A DNA stretch of 24,864 nt from Saccharicrinis sp. UBA6048 (lineage in GTDB: Bacteria; Bacteroidota; Bacteroidia; Bacteroidales; Marinilabiliaceae). This document shows positions 1 through 7,549 of the stretch, in pieces. Numbering within the stretch: the first letter of the stretch is position 1; each line of letters opens with the position of its first letter. Position numbers and translations under genes: made by a program. Under the pieces are notes generated by a model. It saw only the letters and a list, made by a program, of their open reading frames with translations, ran no database searches and was not told the origin of the DNA. The stretch lies in the NCBI GenBank assembly GCA_002429115.1, contig DIYS01000139.1, positions 1-24,864 of the forward strand. Reading direction: 5' to 3'.

Positions 1-69
1 GAGATGAATAATACGGGTTAATCAATTTCAGACAATCAAACGTAGTTTTTTGAGTGAAGCAGGTGGAGC

Positions 70-136
70 CTTGATGTTTTTTCCTTAGTTTTTGTCATCA
101 AGAACAAAAAGTAAGTCGGGTTTGGGCGGAAAGCCC
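70..136. repeat. Overlapping inverted repeats; possible dispersed Bacteroidota intergenic element
   Basis: CTTGATG at 70-76 is complementary to CATCAAG at 96-102. A second arm, CTTAGTTTTTGT at 84-95, pairs with 104-115 with one mismatch, so the two stems compete for overlapping bases. A third short stem, GGGTTT (118-123) with AAGCCC (131-136), follows. The layout resembles short dispersed intergenic elements that I recall from Bacteroidota genomes, but this rests on memory and not on a search. It lies upstream of the small secreted-protein gene, and I see no clear TAnnTTTG box in 1-245. Confidence 0.35.
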
Positions 137-245
137 AGAAGGAAAAATTATTAGTACAGGATAAAAAAAATCAATTCTCCGGTAGGGTAATGAAGTTGTA
201 GTTCGGTATTGAAGAAAAGAGATGATAACTTTTAAATTCAATACT

Positions 246-557
246 ATGATCAGGAAATTCTATTCACTTTCGATTATTTTAGTTTTAAGTCTAGCGTATG
301 CATTGGCTGATACCCCAGTTGTTAAAAACCGTCAGATTAACCAGCAAGTAAGAATACATCAGGGAGCTAAGTCAGGTGAGCTGACAAAGACTGAATTGAT
401 TCAACTGCAGAAGCAACAAACTCATATTAACAGAACTAAAAAAGCAGCGCGGGCTGATGGTGTAGTTACAAAAAAGGAAAGAGCGCAAATTCATCACAAG
501 CAAAACAAAGCGAATGCGAATATATATCGCAAGAAGCATAACAACGTTAACCGATAG
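246..557 (+). CDS. Small secreted basic protein with two similar internal halves
   Basis: This encodes a 103-residue protein of unknown function. The chosen ATG is eight codons inside the longest open frame because MIRKFYSLSIILVLSLAYALA then gives a standard signal peptide, with cleavage expected after ALA near residue 20. The mature part is very basic and rich in Lys, Gln, His and Asn. Two segments resemble each other: SGELTKTELIQLQKQ (about residues 44-58) and ADGVVTKKERAQIHHKQ (about 70-86), each starting with a small-acid-Gly turn followed by T-x-x-E and a helix. Similar short exported proteins ending in an I-Y-R-x-K-H-like tail occur widely in Gram-negative bacteria, to my recollection without known function. 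The next small gene starts four bases after the stop, so the two are probably cotranscribed. No catalytic motif is visible. Confidence 0.65.
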   Translation: MIRKFYSLSIILVLSLAYALADTPVVKNRQINQQVRIHQGAKSGELTKTELIQLQKQQTHINRTKKAARADGVVTKKERAQIHHKQNKANANIYRKKHNNVNR

Positions 558-561
558 TGGT

Positions 562-720
562 ATGATTCAATTAGCGTTATTGGCCATTTTATTGTTCTGG
601 TTTATTGTTAGTCTGGTCTGGAGTTGGGACAAGAAAACCACAGAAGAATATCGTAAACCTAAACGTGAAATATTTTCATTCAAGGATGGTGTTTTGAGTT
701 ACGAAGAAGAAGATTTTTAA
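562..720 (+). CDS. Small single-pass membrane protein
   Basis: This encodes a 52-residue protein. The start at 562 lies just after the stop of the secreted-protein gene, which favours it over an upstream in-frame ATG inside that gene. Residues 2-22 (IQLALLAILLFWFIVSLVWSW) form one strongly hydrophobic transmembrane helix. They are followed by a charged tail, basic (KKTTEEYRKPKRE) and then acidic (SYEEEDF). No family is recognised. The tight spacing implies coupling with the upstream gene. A hairpin terminator follows about 95 bp downstream. Confidence 0.55.
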   Translation: MIQLALLAILLFWFIVSLVWSWDKKTTEEYRKPKREIFSFKDGVLSYEEEDF

Positions 721-813
721 TGAGTTGATGAGTAAATAGTTTCAACCAAAGAATATATGTCTTAGTCGTTAAAACATTGTACAGGGATATAATAATTATA
801 GGAGTTTTATTAG

Positions 814-859
814 CCCGGGTTCGATTGCAATTATCGAGTCCGGGTTATTACACTTTTTT
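814..859 (+). terminator. Rho-independent terminator after the small-gene pair
   Basis: A 12-bp stem (814-825 with 833-844, including two G-T wobbles at its middle) and a 7-nt loop are followed by a run of six T at 854-859. It ends the 246-720 unit. The rest of 721-972 shows nothing else I can support. Confidence 0.7.
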
Positions 860-972
860 AACGTTTTGCCCTATCATAGTGATAAACCTTATTTTCTACA
901 GCTTGTTTACTTTTTATTGTTTATAATGGCTAACGATTATCATGGAACTTTTTAATTTCCTGTTAATTTGAT

Positions 973-980
973 TATTTTTG
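973..980 (+). promoter_or_regulatory. Bacteroidota -7 box (TATTTTTG) for gpmI
   Basis: TATTTTTG matches TAnnTTTG. A TTTA at 951-954 is a weak -33 candidate with an 18-bp gap. The transcription start would fall near 987, giving a leader of about 50 nt. This supports the internal gpmI start over the longer open frame, which would begin inside this box. Confidence 0.5.
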
Positions 981-1037
981 CGCCGTTTTAAAAAACAATA
1001 TCAAAGCAAAAGAATAAAAAGAATTAAATATTATCAC

Positions 1038-2567
1038 ATGAGCAAGAAAACGATTTTGATCATCCTTGATGGATGGGGCTACGGAGATCAGTCGAAGTCA
1101 GATGGTATTTTTACCGGTGAAACGCCTTACTTCGATAGTTTGGTGAAGAATTATCCTAATTCGAAATTACAGGCTTCCGGCGAAAACGTAGGTTTACCTG
1201 ACGGGCAGATGGGTAATTCTGAAGTGGGTCACTTAAATATTGGTGCAGGACGAGTAGTATATCAGGATTTGGTGAAAATCAATCGTGCCTGTTCAGATGG
1301 TTCTATTGCTCAAAACCCGGAAGTCGTAAAGGCTTATTCATACGCCAAAGAAAATGGTAAGCAGATTCACTTCTTAGGATTGCTTTCTAAAGGTGGTGTG
1401 CACTCAAGCCAGGAACACTTGTATAAACTGCTTGATATTGCTAAGGAATATGGCATTGAAGAGCGTGCTTTCGTTCATGCGTTTATGGATGGCCGCGATA
1501 CGGATCCTAAGAGCGGTAAAGAATTTATGACTGAACTGCTTCAACATATGGATAAATCAGGAGGTAAAGTTGCTTCAATGATTGGTCGTTACTATGCCAT
1601 GGATCGCGATAAGCGCTGGGAGCGTGTTAAAGAGGCTTACGACCTGATGGTAAACGGAACAGGAAAAGCGACGACTGATATCGTTTCTGCTATTGAAGAA
1701 TCCTATGCTGAGGGTGTTACCGATGAATTTATTAAAGCGGTGAGTCATGTTGACGCCGATGGCAATCAGGTAGGTAAAATTCAGGAAGGCGATGTGGTTG
1801 TATTCTTTAATTTCCGTAACGACCGTGCCCGTGAAATTACGCAGGTGCTGACACAGCAGGATATGGCGGAAGAGGGAATGAAGACCATTCCTTTGCATTA
1901 CTGCACCATGACGCCTTATGATGCTACGTTTGATGGTATGCACATTTTATTTGATAAAAATAATGTGGAGAATACCATTGGTGAAGTGGTTGCCGATGCC
2001 GGCCTGAAACAATTACGTATTGCTGAAACAGAAAAATATGCACACGTTACCTTCTTCTTCTCAGGTGGCCGCGAAGCTGTGTATGATGGTGAAGAGCGTA
2101 TATTGGTTAACTCACCAAAAGTAGCTACTTATGATTTGAAGCCTGAGATGAGCGCTCATGAGGTAAAAGATAAGATTGTTGCTGAGCTTAACGAGAACAA
2201 ATATGACTTTATAGCATTAAACTATGCCAATGGTGATATGGTTGGTCACACAGGTGAGTACGATGCCATAATGAATGCTGTAAAGGCTGTTGACGATTGC
2301 CTTAAAGAAACTGTTGAGGCAGCCAAAGCAAATGGCTATGAAGCTATTATTATTGCTGATCACGGTAATGCTGATAATGCTATTAACGCAGATGGTTCGC
2401 CCAATACTGCTCACTCGCTTAATCCGGTGCCATTTATCTGGGTTACTGAACGTGAGGGAGAAGTTAAAGATGGTATTTTAGCCGATGTGGCTCCTTCATT
2501 ACTTCGCTTAATGGATATAAAGCAGCCAGAAGAAATGACTGGTGAAGCTTTAATTGAATTGAAGTAG
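1038..2567 (+). CDS. gpmI: 2,3-bisphosphoglycerate-independent phosphoglycerate mutase
   Basis: This 509-residue enzyme interconverts 3-phosphoglycerate and 2-phosphoglycerate in glycolysis and gluconeogenesis in the cytoplasm, with two metal ions (usually Mn). The length is normal for the family. The N-terminal metal motif ILDGWG (residues 9-14) and the phosphoserine site GNSEVGH, with Ser61 as nucleophile, are intact. VHAFMDGRDTDP and IGRYYAMDRDKRW follow from the phosphotransferase insert. The C-terminal metal-binding motifs NYANGDMVGHTG and IIADHGNAD complete the alkaline-phosphatase fold. The start is MSKKTILIILDGWG; twenty extra in-frame upstream codons (IKRIKYYH and so on) overlap the promoter box and do not look like family sequence. 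The gene stands alone between two terminators. Confidence 0.97.
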   Translation: MSKKTILIILDGWGYGDQSKSDGIFTGETPYFDSLVKNYPNSKLQASGENVGLPDGQMGNSEVGHLNIGAGRVVYQDLVKINRACSDGSIAQNPEVVKAYSYAKENGKQIHFLGLLSKGGVHSSQEHLYKLLDIAKEYGIEERAFVHAFMDGRDTDPKSGKEFMTELLQHMDKSGGKVASMIGRYYAMDRDKRWERVKEAYDLMVNGTGKATTDIVSAIEESYAEGVTDEFIKAVSHVDADGNQVGKIQEGDVVVFFNFRNDRAREITQVLTQQDMAEEGMKTIPLHYCTMTPYDATFDGMHILFDKNNVENTIGEVVADAGLKQLRIAETEKYAHVTFFFSGGREAVYDGEERILVNSPKVATYDLKPEMSAHEVKDKIVAELNENKYDFIALNYANGDMVGHTGEYDAIMNAVKAVDDCLKETVEAAKANGYEAIIIADHGNADNAINADGSPNTAHSLNPVPFIWVTEREGEVKDGILADVAPSLLRLMDIKQPEEMTGEALIELK

Positions 2568-2589
2568 AAGTTTCAATTAGATATAAATA

Positions 2590-2623
2590 AAGATGGCAAC
2601 TCATTTTAGGGTTGCCATTTTTT
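2590..2623 (+). terminator. Rho-independent terminator of gpmI
   Basis: ATGGCAAC (2593-2600) pairs perfectly with GTTGCCAT (2611-2618) over a 10-nt loop, followed by a T run to 2623. Confidence 0.88.
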
Positions 2624-2674
2624 ATGCGGTAATGAAGAAGAATCCGCTAAACGGGTGTCCAATATCTTTTGCTG

Positions 2675-3256
2675 TTAAAGCATACCTTGATTCTTCAAAG
2701 TATCTTCAACATCTTCCATCTCTTTGTAAAATACTTCTCCGTATTTACGGATGATTGGCTCTTTTAAGAACTTATAAATCGGCACACCAAGGTGACTTCC
2801 CAATTCTCTGGCAGGATGGCAGATTGGCCAAACGTGATAATTGAGTGCCTCAAATTCGGGGTATTTTTCTATTCGGATAGGATACAAATGACAGGATATT
2901 GGCTTTTTAAAATCGATTAAGCCCTCCTGGTGCGCCTTATCAATAGCACATTTGCAAATACCTTCCTCATCAAAATAGGTATATACACACTCCTTGCCAT
3001 TGATTATCGGCGTTACTTTGTCTCCGTCAGAATCAACAATCCACTTGCCCTGCTTTTCAATCTCATTTATAGCCTTTTCTGTTAAAAATGGCTTTACAAC
3101 CGGATAAATATCCTCCAGAATCTGTGTCTCATCTTCCTCTAGCGGTGCGCCAGATTCCCCCTCAACACAGCACTCGCCTTTACACTTATCAAGGTTGCAC
3201 ACAAAGCGTTTGGCAAAAATATCTGTGCTAATTATCTTATCATCAATCTGAATCAT
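2675..3256 (-). CDS. DUF3109-like cysteine-rich protein
   Basis: This encodes a 193-residue cytoplasmic protein resembling DUF3109, a conserved Bacteroidota family of unknown biochemical role. It has many cysteines in metal-ligand-like spacing: C20 and C25, C29-C30 (CNLDKCKGECC), C90, C101 and C103 (ICKCAID), C122 (SCHLYPIR) and C146 (WPICHPAR). The SCHLYPIR segment recalls zinc/iron-chelating CxxxxxxxCC families such as YkgJ. A bound metal or Fe-S cluster is therefore likely but not shown. The start has a well-placed promoter 29 bp upstream. The 21-bp tandem array lies directly behind that promoter. No enzyme activity can be assigned. Confidence 0.82.
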   Translation of the reverse strand: MIQIDDKIISTDIFAKRFVCNLDKCKGECCVEGESGAPLEEDETQILEDIYPVVKPFLTEKAINEIEKQGKWIVDSDGDKVTPIINGKECVYTYFDEEGICKCAIDKAHQEGLIDFKKPISCHLYPIRIEKYPEFEALNYHVWPICHPARELGSHLGVPIYKFLKEPIIRKYGEVFYKEMEDVEDTLKNQGML

Positions 3257-3284
3257 CAGTATTACCCGTTTAAATTATGCGCTG

Positions 3285-3314
3285 CAAAGATAGGAGATTA
3301 CCGATAAGTCACAA
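3285..3314 (-). promoter_or_regulatory. Promoter of the DUF3109-like gene (TTG-N19-TATCTTTG)
   Basis: On the minus strand TATCTTTG (3285-3292) matches TAnnTTTG, with TTG at 3312-3314 exactly 19 bp upstream. This is a near-ideal Bacteroidota housekeeping promoter. The transcript would start near 3278, about 20 nt before the ATG. Confidence 0.72.
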
Positions 3315-3357
3315 TTAATATTTTTAGCCATTGAGTAGTATTATATGAGGACAGATA

Positions 3358-3609
3358 CGATCTGGACGCAGTCAGGGGCAATATAGTCGTGTTCGGCATC
3401 AATATAGGTGTAGCCAGATACGAGTTAGGTACAGTCAGCATCAATCTGGACACTGTCAGATCGAAAAAAGATACAGTCAGGGGCAATATGGTCATGTTCA
3501 GCATCAATATAGGTGCAGTCAGATACGAGTTAAGAACTGTCAGAATCGATCTGGATACAGATAGCATCGTGTTGGTCATGTTCGGCATCGTTCCTGAGAC
3601 TGCCAGATT
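3358..3609. repeat. Tandem array of twelve 21-bp units
   Basis: When the sequence is cut every 21 bases from 3358, twelve consecutive units align without any insertion. Most begin C-R-A-T and share an ACAGTCAG-like core near positions 11-18; C at position 16 and G at position 18 are almost invariant. Units 2-5 and 7-10 also match each other, giving a higher-order period of 105 bp (for example 3371 and 3476). The array is open in one frame on each strand. The plus frame reads as heptads such as TVSINLD, AVRYELR and TVRIDLD. Neither reading has a convincing start or family. The array lies between the 3' end of the DUF3667-like gene and the DUF3109 promoter. A DNA-level role or a decayed repeat protein are both possible. 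Confidence 0.85.
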
Positions 3610-3690
3610 TTATCCGTAGATAGCCAACAATGTTCCAATTAAAGTCAGCTCGGATTAAGGTCAACTACTGCAATTGCTTGCTGTGATCAC

Positions 3691-4707
3691 CTACAGCCCT
3701 ACAAATGCTATCGCAGCAATGATCGCTAAACCAATAAACCAGACAAATGTATACATCACCCACACAAGTGTCAGTTTCAAAAAAGTACTCACCCATTTGC
3801 GTTTGTAAATACGACGTGCACCAATGGTTTGGTATACTGGTAATAAAAAGTAGAGATACCCTATCCATGCTACCGATTGATTGGGGAAAATCATATTAGT
3901 CAGGATGATAACAGCAGTAATTGAAAATATAAACGAATGGATGTTTAAGGCAAATATTAAATGACCAATGTATAATTTCTTTGATCGGTGAAATAGCACC
4001 CAGAGAAAGAAGGCAAATGCCGGCATAAACAAAAACAGAGACCACGATGTGTACTGATACAGCTTATTGATGTACAGTTCCGGGTAATCGAGAATCTTTT
4101 TGATTGTTTTGGCATATTTCGAATCATTATCATCTAGGCTACCCTCCATATCTGTTATGAAACCAACCACGTCGCTTGATATGTCATTTAAATGTTCAAG
4201 ATTAGTTGAATCAATATGAGCGCTATCCAGCTCCTGCTGAATTATTTGTCGTGTTGAAACAAATATAGAGTCCTGACCGGTTTTTATAGAGTCGGTAATG
4301 GCGCTTATTTCGTTGGTTGTATTAATAATGCCATCTTTTGTTACGTCGTAATTATTATCGATGCTTTTATTCGTTACCGTAGAAATTAACAGAAACATTA
4401 CAAAGCTGATAAACAGGTAGAATCGGAAAGGTGGCATATAACGGGCTCTTTTTCCGGCCAGGTAATCCACGGTTAATTTTCCAGGTTGCAAAAGAACCGC
4501 ATAAAGTGTTTTAATTATACGAGTGTCAAAGGTGATGATTGTACCCATAAAATCGGCAATCATAAACCGGATTGGTCGCTCCAGTTCTTTTACCGATTGT
4601 CCGCAATTAGGGCAATATTTACCACTAAACTCATGATCGCAATTCTTGCATTTAACCTGTTCAGTTTGATGATTGGGCTGAGTTGTTGAGTTCATTTTTT
4701 CTTTCAT
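3691..4707 (-). CDS. DUF3667-like zinc-ribbon membrane protein
   Basis: This encodes a 338-residue inner-membrane protein resembling DUF3667, whose function is unknown. Near the N-terminus is a zinc ribbon KCKNCDHEFSGKYCPNCGQ, with ligands C20, C23, C32 and C35. Next come a conserved stretch with FDTRIIKTLYAVLLQPGKL and GKRARYMPPFRFYLF, a first membrane segment (FYLFISFVMFLLIST), a polar insert of about 100 residues rich in Asp, Ser and Ile, and three or four further hydrophobic segments ending in FIGLAIIAAIAFVGL. The start at 4707 is chosen because upstream codons fall inside a promoter box and a probable intergenic repeat; the ATG at 4695 is equally possible. No neighbour suggests a function. 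Confidence 0.75.
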   Translation of the reverse strand: MKEKMNSTTQPNHQTEQVKCKNCDHEFSGKYCPNCGQSVKELERPIRFMIADFMGTIITFDTRIIKTLYAVLLQPGKLTVDYLAGKRARYMPPFRFYLFISFVMFLLISTVTNKSIDNNYDVTKDGIINTTNEISAITDSIKTGQDSIFVSTRQIIQQELDSAHIDSTNLEHLNDISSDVVGFITDMEGSLDDNDSKYAKTIKKILDYPELYINKLYQYTSWSLFLFMPAFAFFLWVLFHRSKKLYIGHLIFALNIHSFIFSITAVIILTNMIFPNQSVAWIGYLYFLLPVYQTIGARRIYKRKWVSTFLKLTLVWVMYTFVWFIGLAIIAAIAFVGL

Positions 4708-4724
4708 TGGGTTTAGACTTCTTT

Positions 4725-4732
4725 CAAAGATA
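4725..4732 (-). promoter_or_regulatory. -7 box (TATCTTTG) for the DUF3667-like gene
   Basis: The minus strand reads TATCTTTG, an exact TAnnTTTG match and the same sequence as the DUF3109 and cobQ boxes. I see no good TTG at the usual distance. Transcription would start near 4718, which rules out the ATG at 4800. Confidence 0.5.
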
Positions 4733-4772
4733 ATTGTTCTTGTCAGATATAAACGATAAAGCTGTAAATCAA

Positions 4773-4894
4773 GCCCAAAATGGGCGATATCTATCAGCAT
4801 AGGGCGAAGTGTAACGCAGCCCTATGTAACAACCATGCCAATCAAACCGGTGCAACCACAGTTGCTATTATCCTCCTTAACTAGTATGCACCGG
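4773..4894. repeat. Probable dispersed intergenic element with three inverted repeats
   Basis: Three perfect inverted repeats lie close together: GCCCA-AAA-TGGGC (4773-4785), CATAGGGC (4798-4805) with GCCCTATG (4819-4826), and CCGGTGCA (4847-4854) with TGCACCGG (4887-4894). Read on the minus strand the layout resembles short hairpin-rich elements scattered between genes in Bacteroidota genomes, as far as I recall; no search was done. It separates the divergent DUF3667-like and cobQ genes. No B12-riboswitch core is recognisable in it. Confidence 0.45.
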
Positions 4895-5012
4895 AATACA
4901 CCAAAGTTTTTGTCCTAAGCGTTGGATTGGATTACATATTATTTGATAAAACATTAATAGTGTAATTCAGAATTTATTAATCCACATCAAATCAAATAGA
5001 CCTATTAATTTC

Positions 5013-5020
5013 TATCTTTG
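5013..5020 (+). promoter_or_regulatory. -7 box (TATCTTTG) for the cobalamin operon
   Basis: TATCTTTG ends 23 bp before the cobQ ATG, which gives a short leader of roughly 17 nt. No TTG is found at the usual upstream distance. Such a short leader leaves no room for a cobalamin riboswitch. Confidence 0.55.
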
Positions 5021-5043
5021 GCAGAAATTTTTCCTTAATTCTT

Positions 5044-6516
5044 ATGAAACAATTAAAGCCTATCATGTTTGTTGGTACATGCTCAGACGCTGGTAAAAGT
5101 GTGATTAATACCGGAGTTTGTCGCATTCTGAAACAGGATGGTTACCAGCCTGCGCCATTTAAAGCGCAGAATATGTCATTGAATAGTTACGCTACACCTG
5201 ATGGCAAGGAAATAGGAAGAGCACAGGCAACGCAGGCAGAAGCATGTGGCATTGATTGTCATACGGATATGAATCCGGTATTGTTGAAACCCAGTGGGGA
5301 GATGATGTCGCAGGTGGTGTTGAATGGTAAACCGGTTGGTAACAGGTCAGCGTATGAGTATTTCCGTAAGGATGATAATGCCAAACTCTTTGATGAGGCG
5401 CATGCAGCGTTTGAACGACTTGCCGGGCGCTACAATCCAATCGTGCTCGAAGGGGCTGGTTCAATATCAGAGCTCAATCTGAAAAAACGCGACATCGTTA
5501 ATATGCGCATGGCCAAACGTACCAATGCCGACGTGTATTTGGTGGCTGATATTGATCGTGGTGGTGTATTTGCCAGTGTTTATGGTTCAATCATGTTGCT
5601 CGATGAAGATGAACGCCAACTGATCAAAGGGATTATCATCAATAAATTCAGGGGAGATGTTCGTTTGTTTAAAGAAGGAAGAGATATTATTGAAGATTTA
5701 ACAGGCGTGCCAGTGGTAGGTGTTGTGCCTTACTTCAAAGACATTTACATCGAGGATGAAGATTCTGTAGTGTTAGATGGTAAAAATAATTCCGCAGTCA
5801 ACGGCCTGATCAATATAGCGGTTGTAAAGTTGCAGCAAATGTCAAACTTTACCGATTTCAATGCGCTGCAGTTTGATAAACGTGTTAATCTGTATTACAC
5901 AACGGATCACGAGCAATTAAAAAAGGCAGATGTTATTATCCTGCCGGGATCAAAAAGTACCATTAAAGATTTGACCTTCTTAAAAGAAAAGGGACTGACG
6001 GATACGATCAAAGAGTTGTATAAAAATGGCACCTCTGTTATTGGTATATGTGGTGGTTATCAAATGATGGGACAGATGATTGAAGACCCGGATCAAATAG
6101 AAGGTTCCGCAAAAGCCATAGATGGCTTGGGACTGTTGCCGATGAACACCGTTATAACAAGTGAGAAGACAACCGAACAGAAGCAGTTTTACTTTGGTGA
6201 TAACAAAGCTGTCTGTCATGGATATGAGATTCATATGGGGCAGAGTTCTTCAACCGATGCTGTAACGCCTTTGGTTAAAACCACAGAAGGAACTGATGAT
6301 GGTATTTTTCTGAACGATCGTTGTTGGGGTACTTATATGCATGGCATATTGGATAATAAAGTGGTAATAGACGCATTGTTAAAACCATTCTCAGACGAAA
6401 CTTCAACCGAACTTTCTTACAGCGATTTTAAAGAAATTGAATACAACCGGTTGGCCGAACACCTGCGCCAGCATATTAATATTGAAGCGATTTATAATAA
6501 TGCCACACTTGACTAA
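5044..6516 (+). CDS. cobQ: Cobyric acid synthase (glutamine-dependent)
   Basis: This 490-residue enzyme (also called CbiP) uses ATP and glutamine to amidate the b, d, e and g side chains of adenosylcobyrinic acid a,c-diamide, giving adenosylcobyric acid. The N-terminal half is the P-loop amide synthase domain, with GTCSDAGKS at residues 11-19, FKAQNMSLNSY at 39-49 and ADIDRGGVFAS at 168-178. The C-terminal half is a class I glutaminase domain: ILPGSKSTIKDL near 299-310, the nucleophile Cys336 in GICGGYQMMG, CHGYEIHMG at 391-399, and His433 in GTYMHGIL. All expected catalytic residues are present and the length is typical. It is the first gene of a tight operon; the next start codon lies 17 bases inside its 3' end. 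Confidence 0.96.
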   Translation: MKQLKPIMFVGTCSDAGKSVINTGVCRILKQDGYQPAPFKAQNMSLNSYATPDGKEIGRAQATQAEACGIDCHTDMNPVLLKPSGEMMSQVVLNGKPVGNRSAYEYFRKDDNAKLFDEAHAAFERLAGRYNPIVLEGAGSISELNLKKRDIVNMRMAKRTNADVYLVADIDRGGVFASVYGSIMLLDEDERQLIKGIIINKFRGDVRLFKEGRDIIEDLTGVPVVGVVPYFKDIYIEDEDSVVLDGKNNSAVNGLINIAVVKLQQMSNFTDFNALQFDKRVNLYYTTDHEQLKKADVIILPGSKSTIKDLTFLKEKGLTDTIKELYKNGTSVIGICGGYQMMGQMIEDPDQIEGSAKAIDGLGLLPMNTVITSEKTTEQKQFYFGDNKAVCHGYEIHMGQSSSTDAVTPLVKTTEGTDDGIFLNDRCWGTYMHGILDNKVVIDALLKPFSDETSTELSYSDFKEIEYNRLAEHLRQHINIEAIYNNATLD

Positions 6517-7549
6517 GATTAAAGCTGAACCATTTTCACATGGTAACGATGGGTATCGCTTTCAAAGTAATATACAAGCAGACTTCAGCACCAATACCTG
6601 GTATAAAGGACCCGATCGACAGCTGCTTTCCTTTCTGAAGGATGAAATGAGCTGTATCGCCAATTACCCTGAGCTACATGCCGAATCGTTAACGGGGCAA
6701 CTGGCCGATAAACACCATTTAGCAAATGACCAGATACTAATCTGTAACGGAAGTGCTGAGGCTATCTTTTTGATTGCGCAGGCATATCAGGGTATAAGCA
6801 GTCGTATTCTTGTACCTACTTTCTCAGAATATGAACATGCCTGCCAGGTTTTTGGCCATAAAGTCAGTTATAGTGGTACAGGATTTCTATCGGACGATAT
6901 GAGTACGCCTCAAGGCTTATTGTGGATGTGCAATCCAAATAATCCAACGGGGCAGGTTTTTAGCCGGGAACTACTTTCTCAGCTTGTTAAGCACAATCCA
7001 CAAACATTGTTTATTGTTGATGAGGCTTATACCGAATTTTGTATGGATGACTGTTCATTGGTATCGTTCATAGGTAAGTTTAAAAACTTATTGGTATTAA
7101 AGTCGATGACAAAGAACTACTGCCTGCCTGGATTGCGATTGGGCTATGTTCTGGGGCATCAATCGGTCATACAATCCTTGTCTAAATTACGACCACCATG
7201 GTCGGTTAATAGCTTGGCACTGAAAGCAGGCTCTTATGCTTTAAAAAATTCAGATGTGAGTGAAGAAGAGTTGATAGAATACCTGTCGCTTTCCCGATCT
7301 TTCAGGATGGAGTTGGAACAAATTAAAGGATTTGAGGTGTTGCCTTCTTCCACCGGATTTTTCCTGGTTAAAACACCGATGGAGGCCGGAGAACTTAAAC
7401 TTAGATTGATAGAAGACTATGGCTTACTGGTTCGTGATGCATCTAACTTTCGAACACTGAGCGATTACCATATTCGCCTGGCCACCTTAACCCGGGAGAA
7501 GAATAACCTGTTGATTTCTGCTTTAAAGGAGATATTTAATGTGGGATAA
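6500..7549 (+). CDS. cobD: Threonine-phosphate decarboxylase CobD-like PLP enzyme
   Basis: This encodes a 349-residue fold-type I PLP enzyme of the aminotransferase class. In cobalamin synthesis CobD (CobC in Pseudomonas naming) decarboxylates L-threonine-O-3-phosphate to (R)-1-amino-2-propanol phosphate, the linker of the nucleotide loop. Visible motifs are CNPNNPTG (144-151), the cofactor Asp174 in FIVDEAYTEF, and the Schiff-base Lys205 in SMTKNYCLPGLRLGY. Sequence alone could also fit histidinol-phosphate aminotransferase; the location between cobQ and cbiB decides for CobD. The start at 6500 (MPHLTKIKAEPFSHG) gives a typical N-terminus, and the 21 upstream codons lie wholly inside cobQ. 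It overlaps cobQ by 17 nt and cbiB by 11 nt. Confidence 0.88.
   Translation: MPHLTKIKAEPFSHGNDGYRFQSNIQADFSTNTWYKGPDRQLLSFLKDEMSCIANYPELHAESLTGQLADKHHLANDQILICNGSAEAIFLIAQAYQGISSRILVPTFSEYEHACQVFGHKVSYSGTGFLSDDMSTPQGLLWMCNPNNPTGQVFSRELLSQLVKHNPQTLFIVDEAYTEFCMDDCSLVSFIGKFKNLLVLKSMTKNYCLPGLRLGYVLGHQSVIQSLSKLRPPWSVNSLALKAGSYALKNSDVSEEELIEYLSLSRSFRMELEQIKGFEVLPSSTGFFLVKTPMEAGELKLRLIEDYGLLVRDASNFRTLSDYHIRLATLTREKNNLLISALKEIFNVG

Noticed and set aside
978..1037. Longer gpmI start
   Set aside because: The extra 20 codons overlap the -7 box, are Lys/Arg-rich and do not resemble the family N-terminus.
3358..3609. CRISPR-like array
   Set aside because: The 21-bp units are head-to-tail without unique spacers and no cas genes are nearby.
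3298..3619. Open reading frames on both strands of the 21-bp array (96 and 76 codons)
   Set aside because: The frames stay open because the unit length is a multiple of three. The plus frame starts with GTG and neither frame shows a convincing start or known family. I annotate a repeat, not a gene.
4708..4800. Longer start of the DUF3667-like gene
   Set aside because: The extension reads through a promoter box and the hairpin element, and the conserved zinc ribbon starts well after 4707.
4801..5043. Cobalamin riboswitch upstream of cobQ
   Set aside because: I could not find the conserved riboswitch core or the GCCACTG B12 box, and the promoter box leaves a leader of only about 17 nt.
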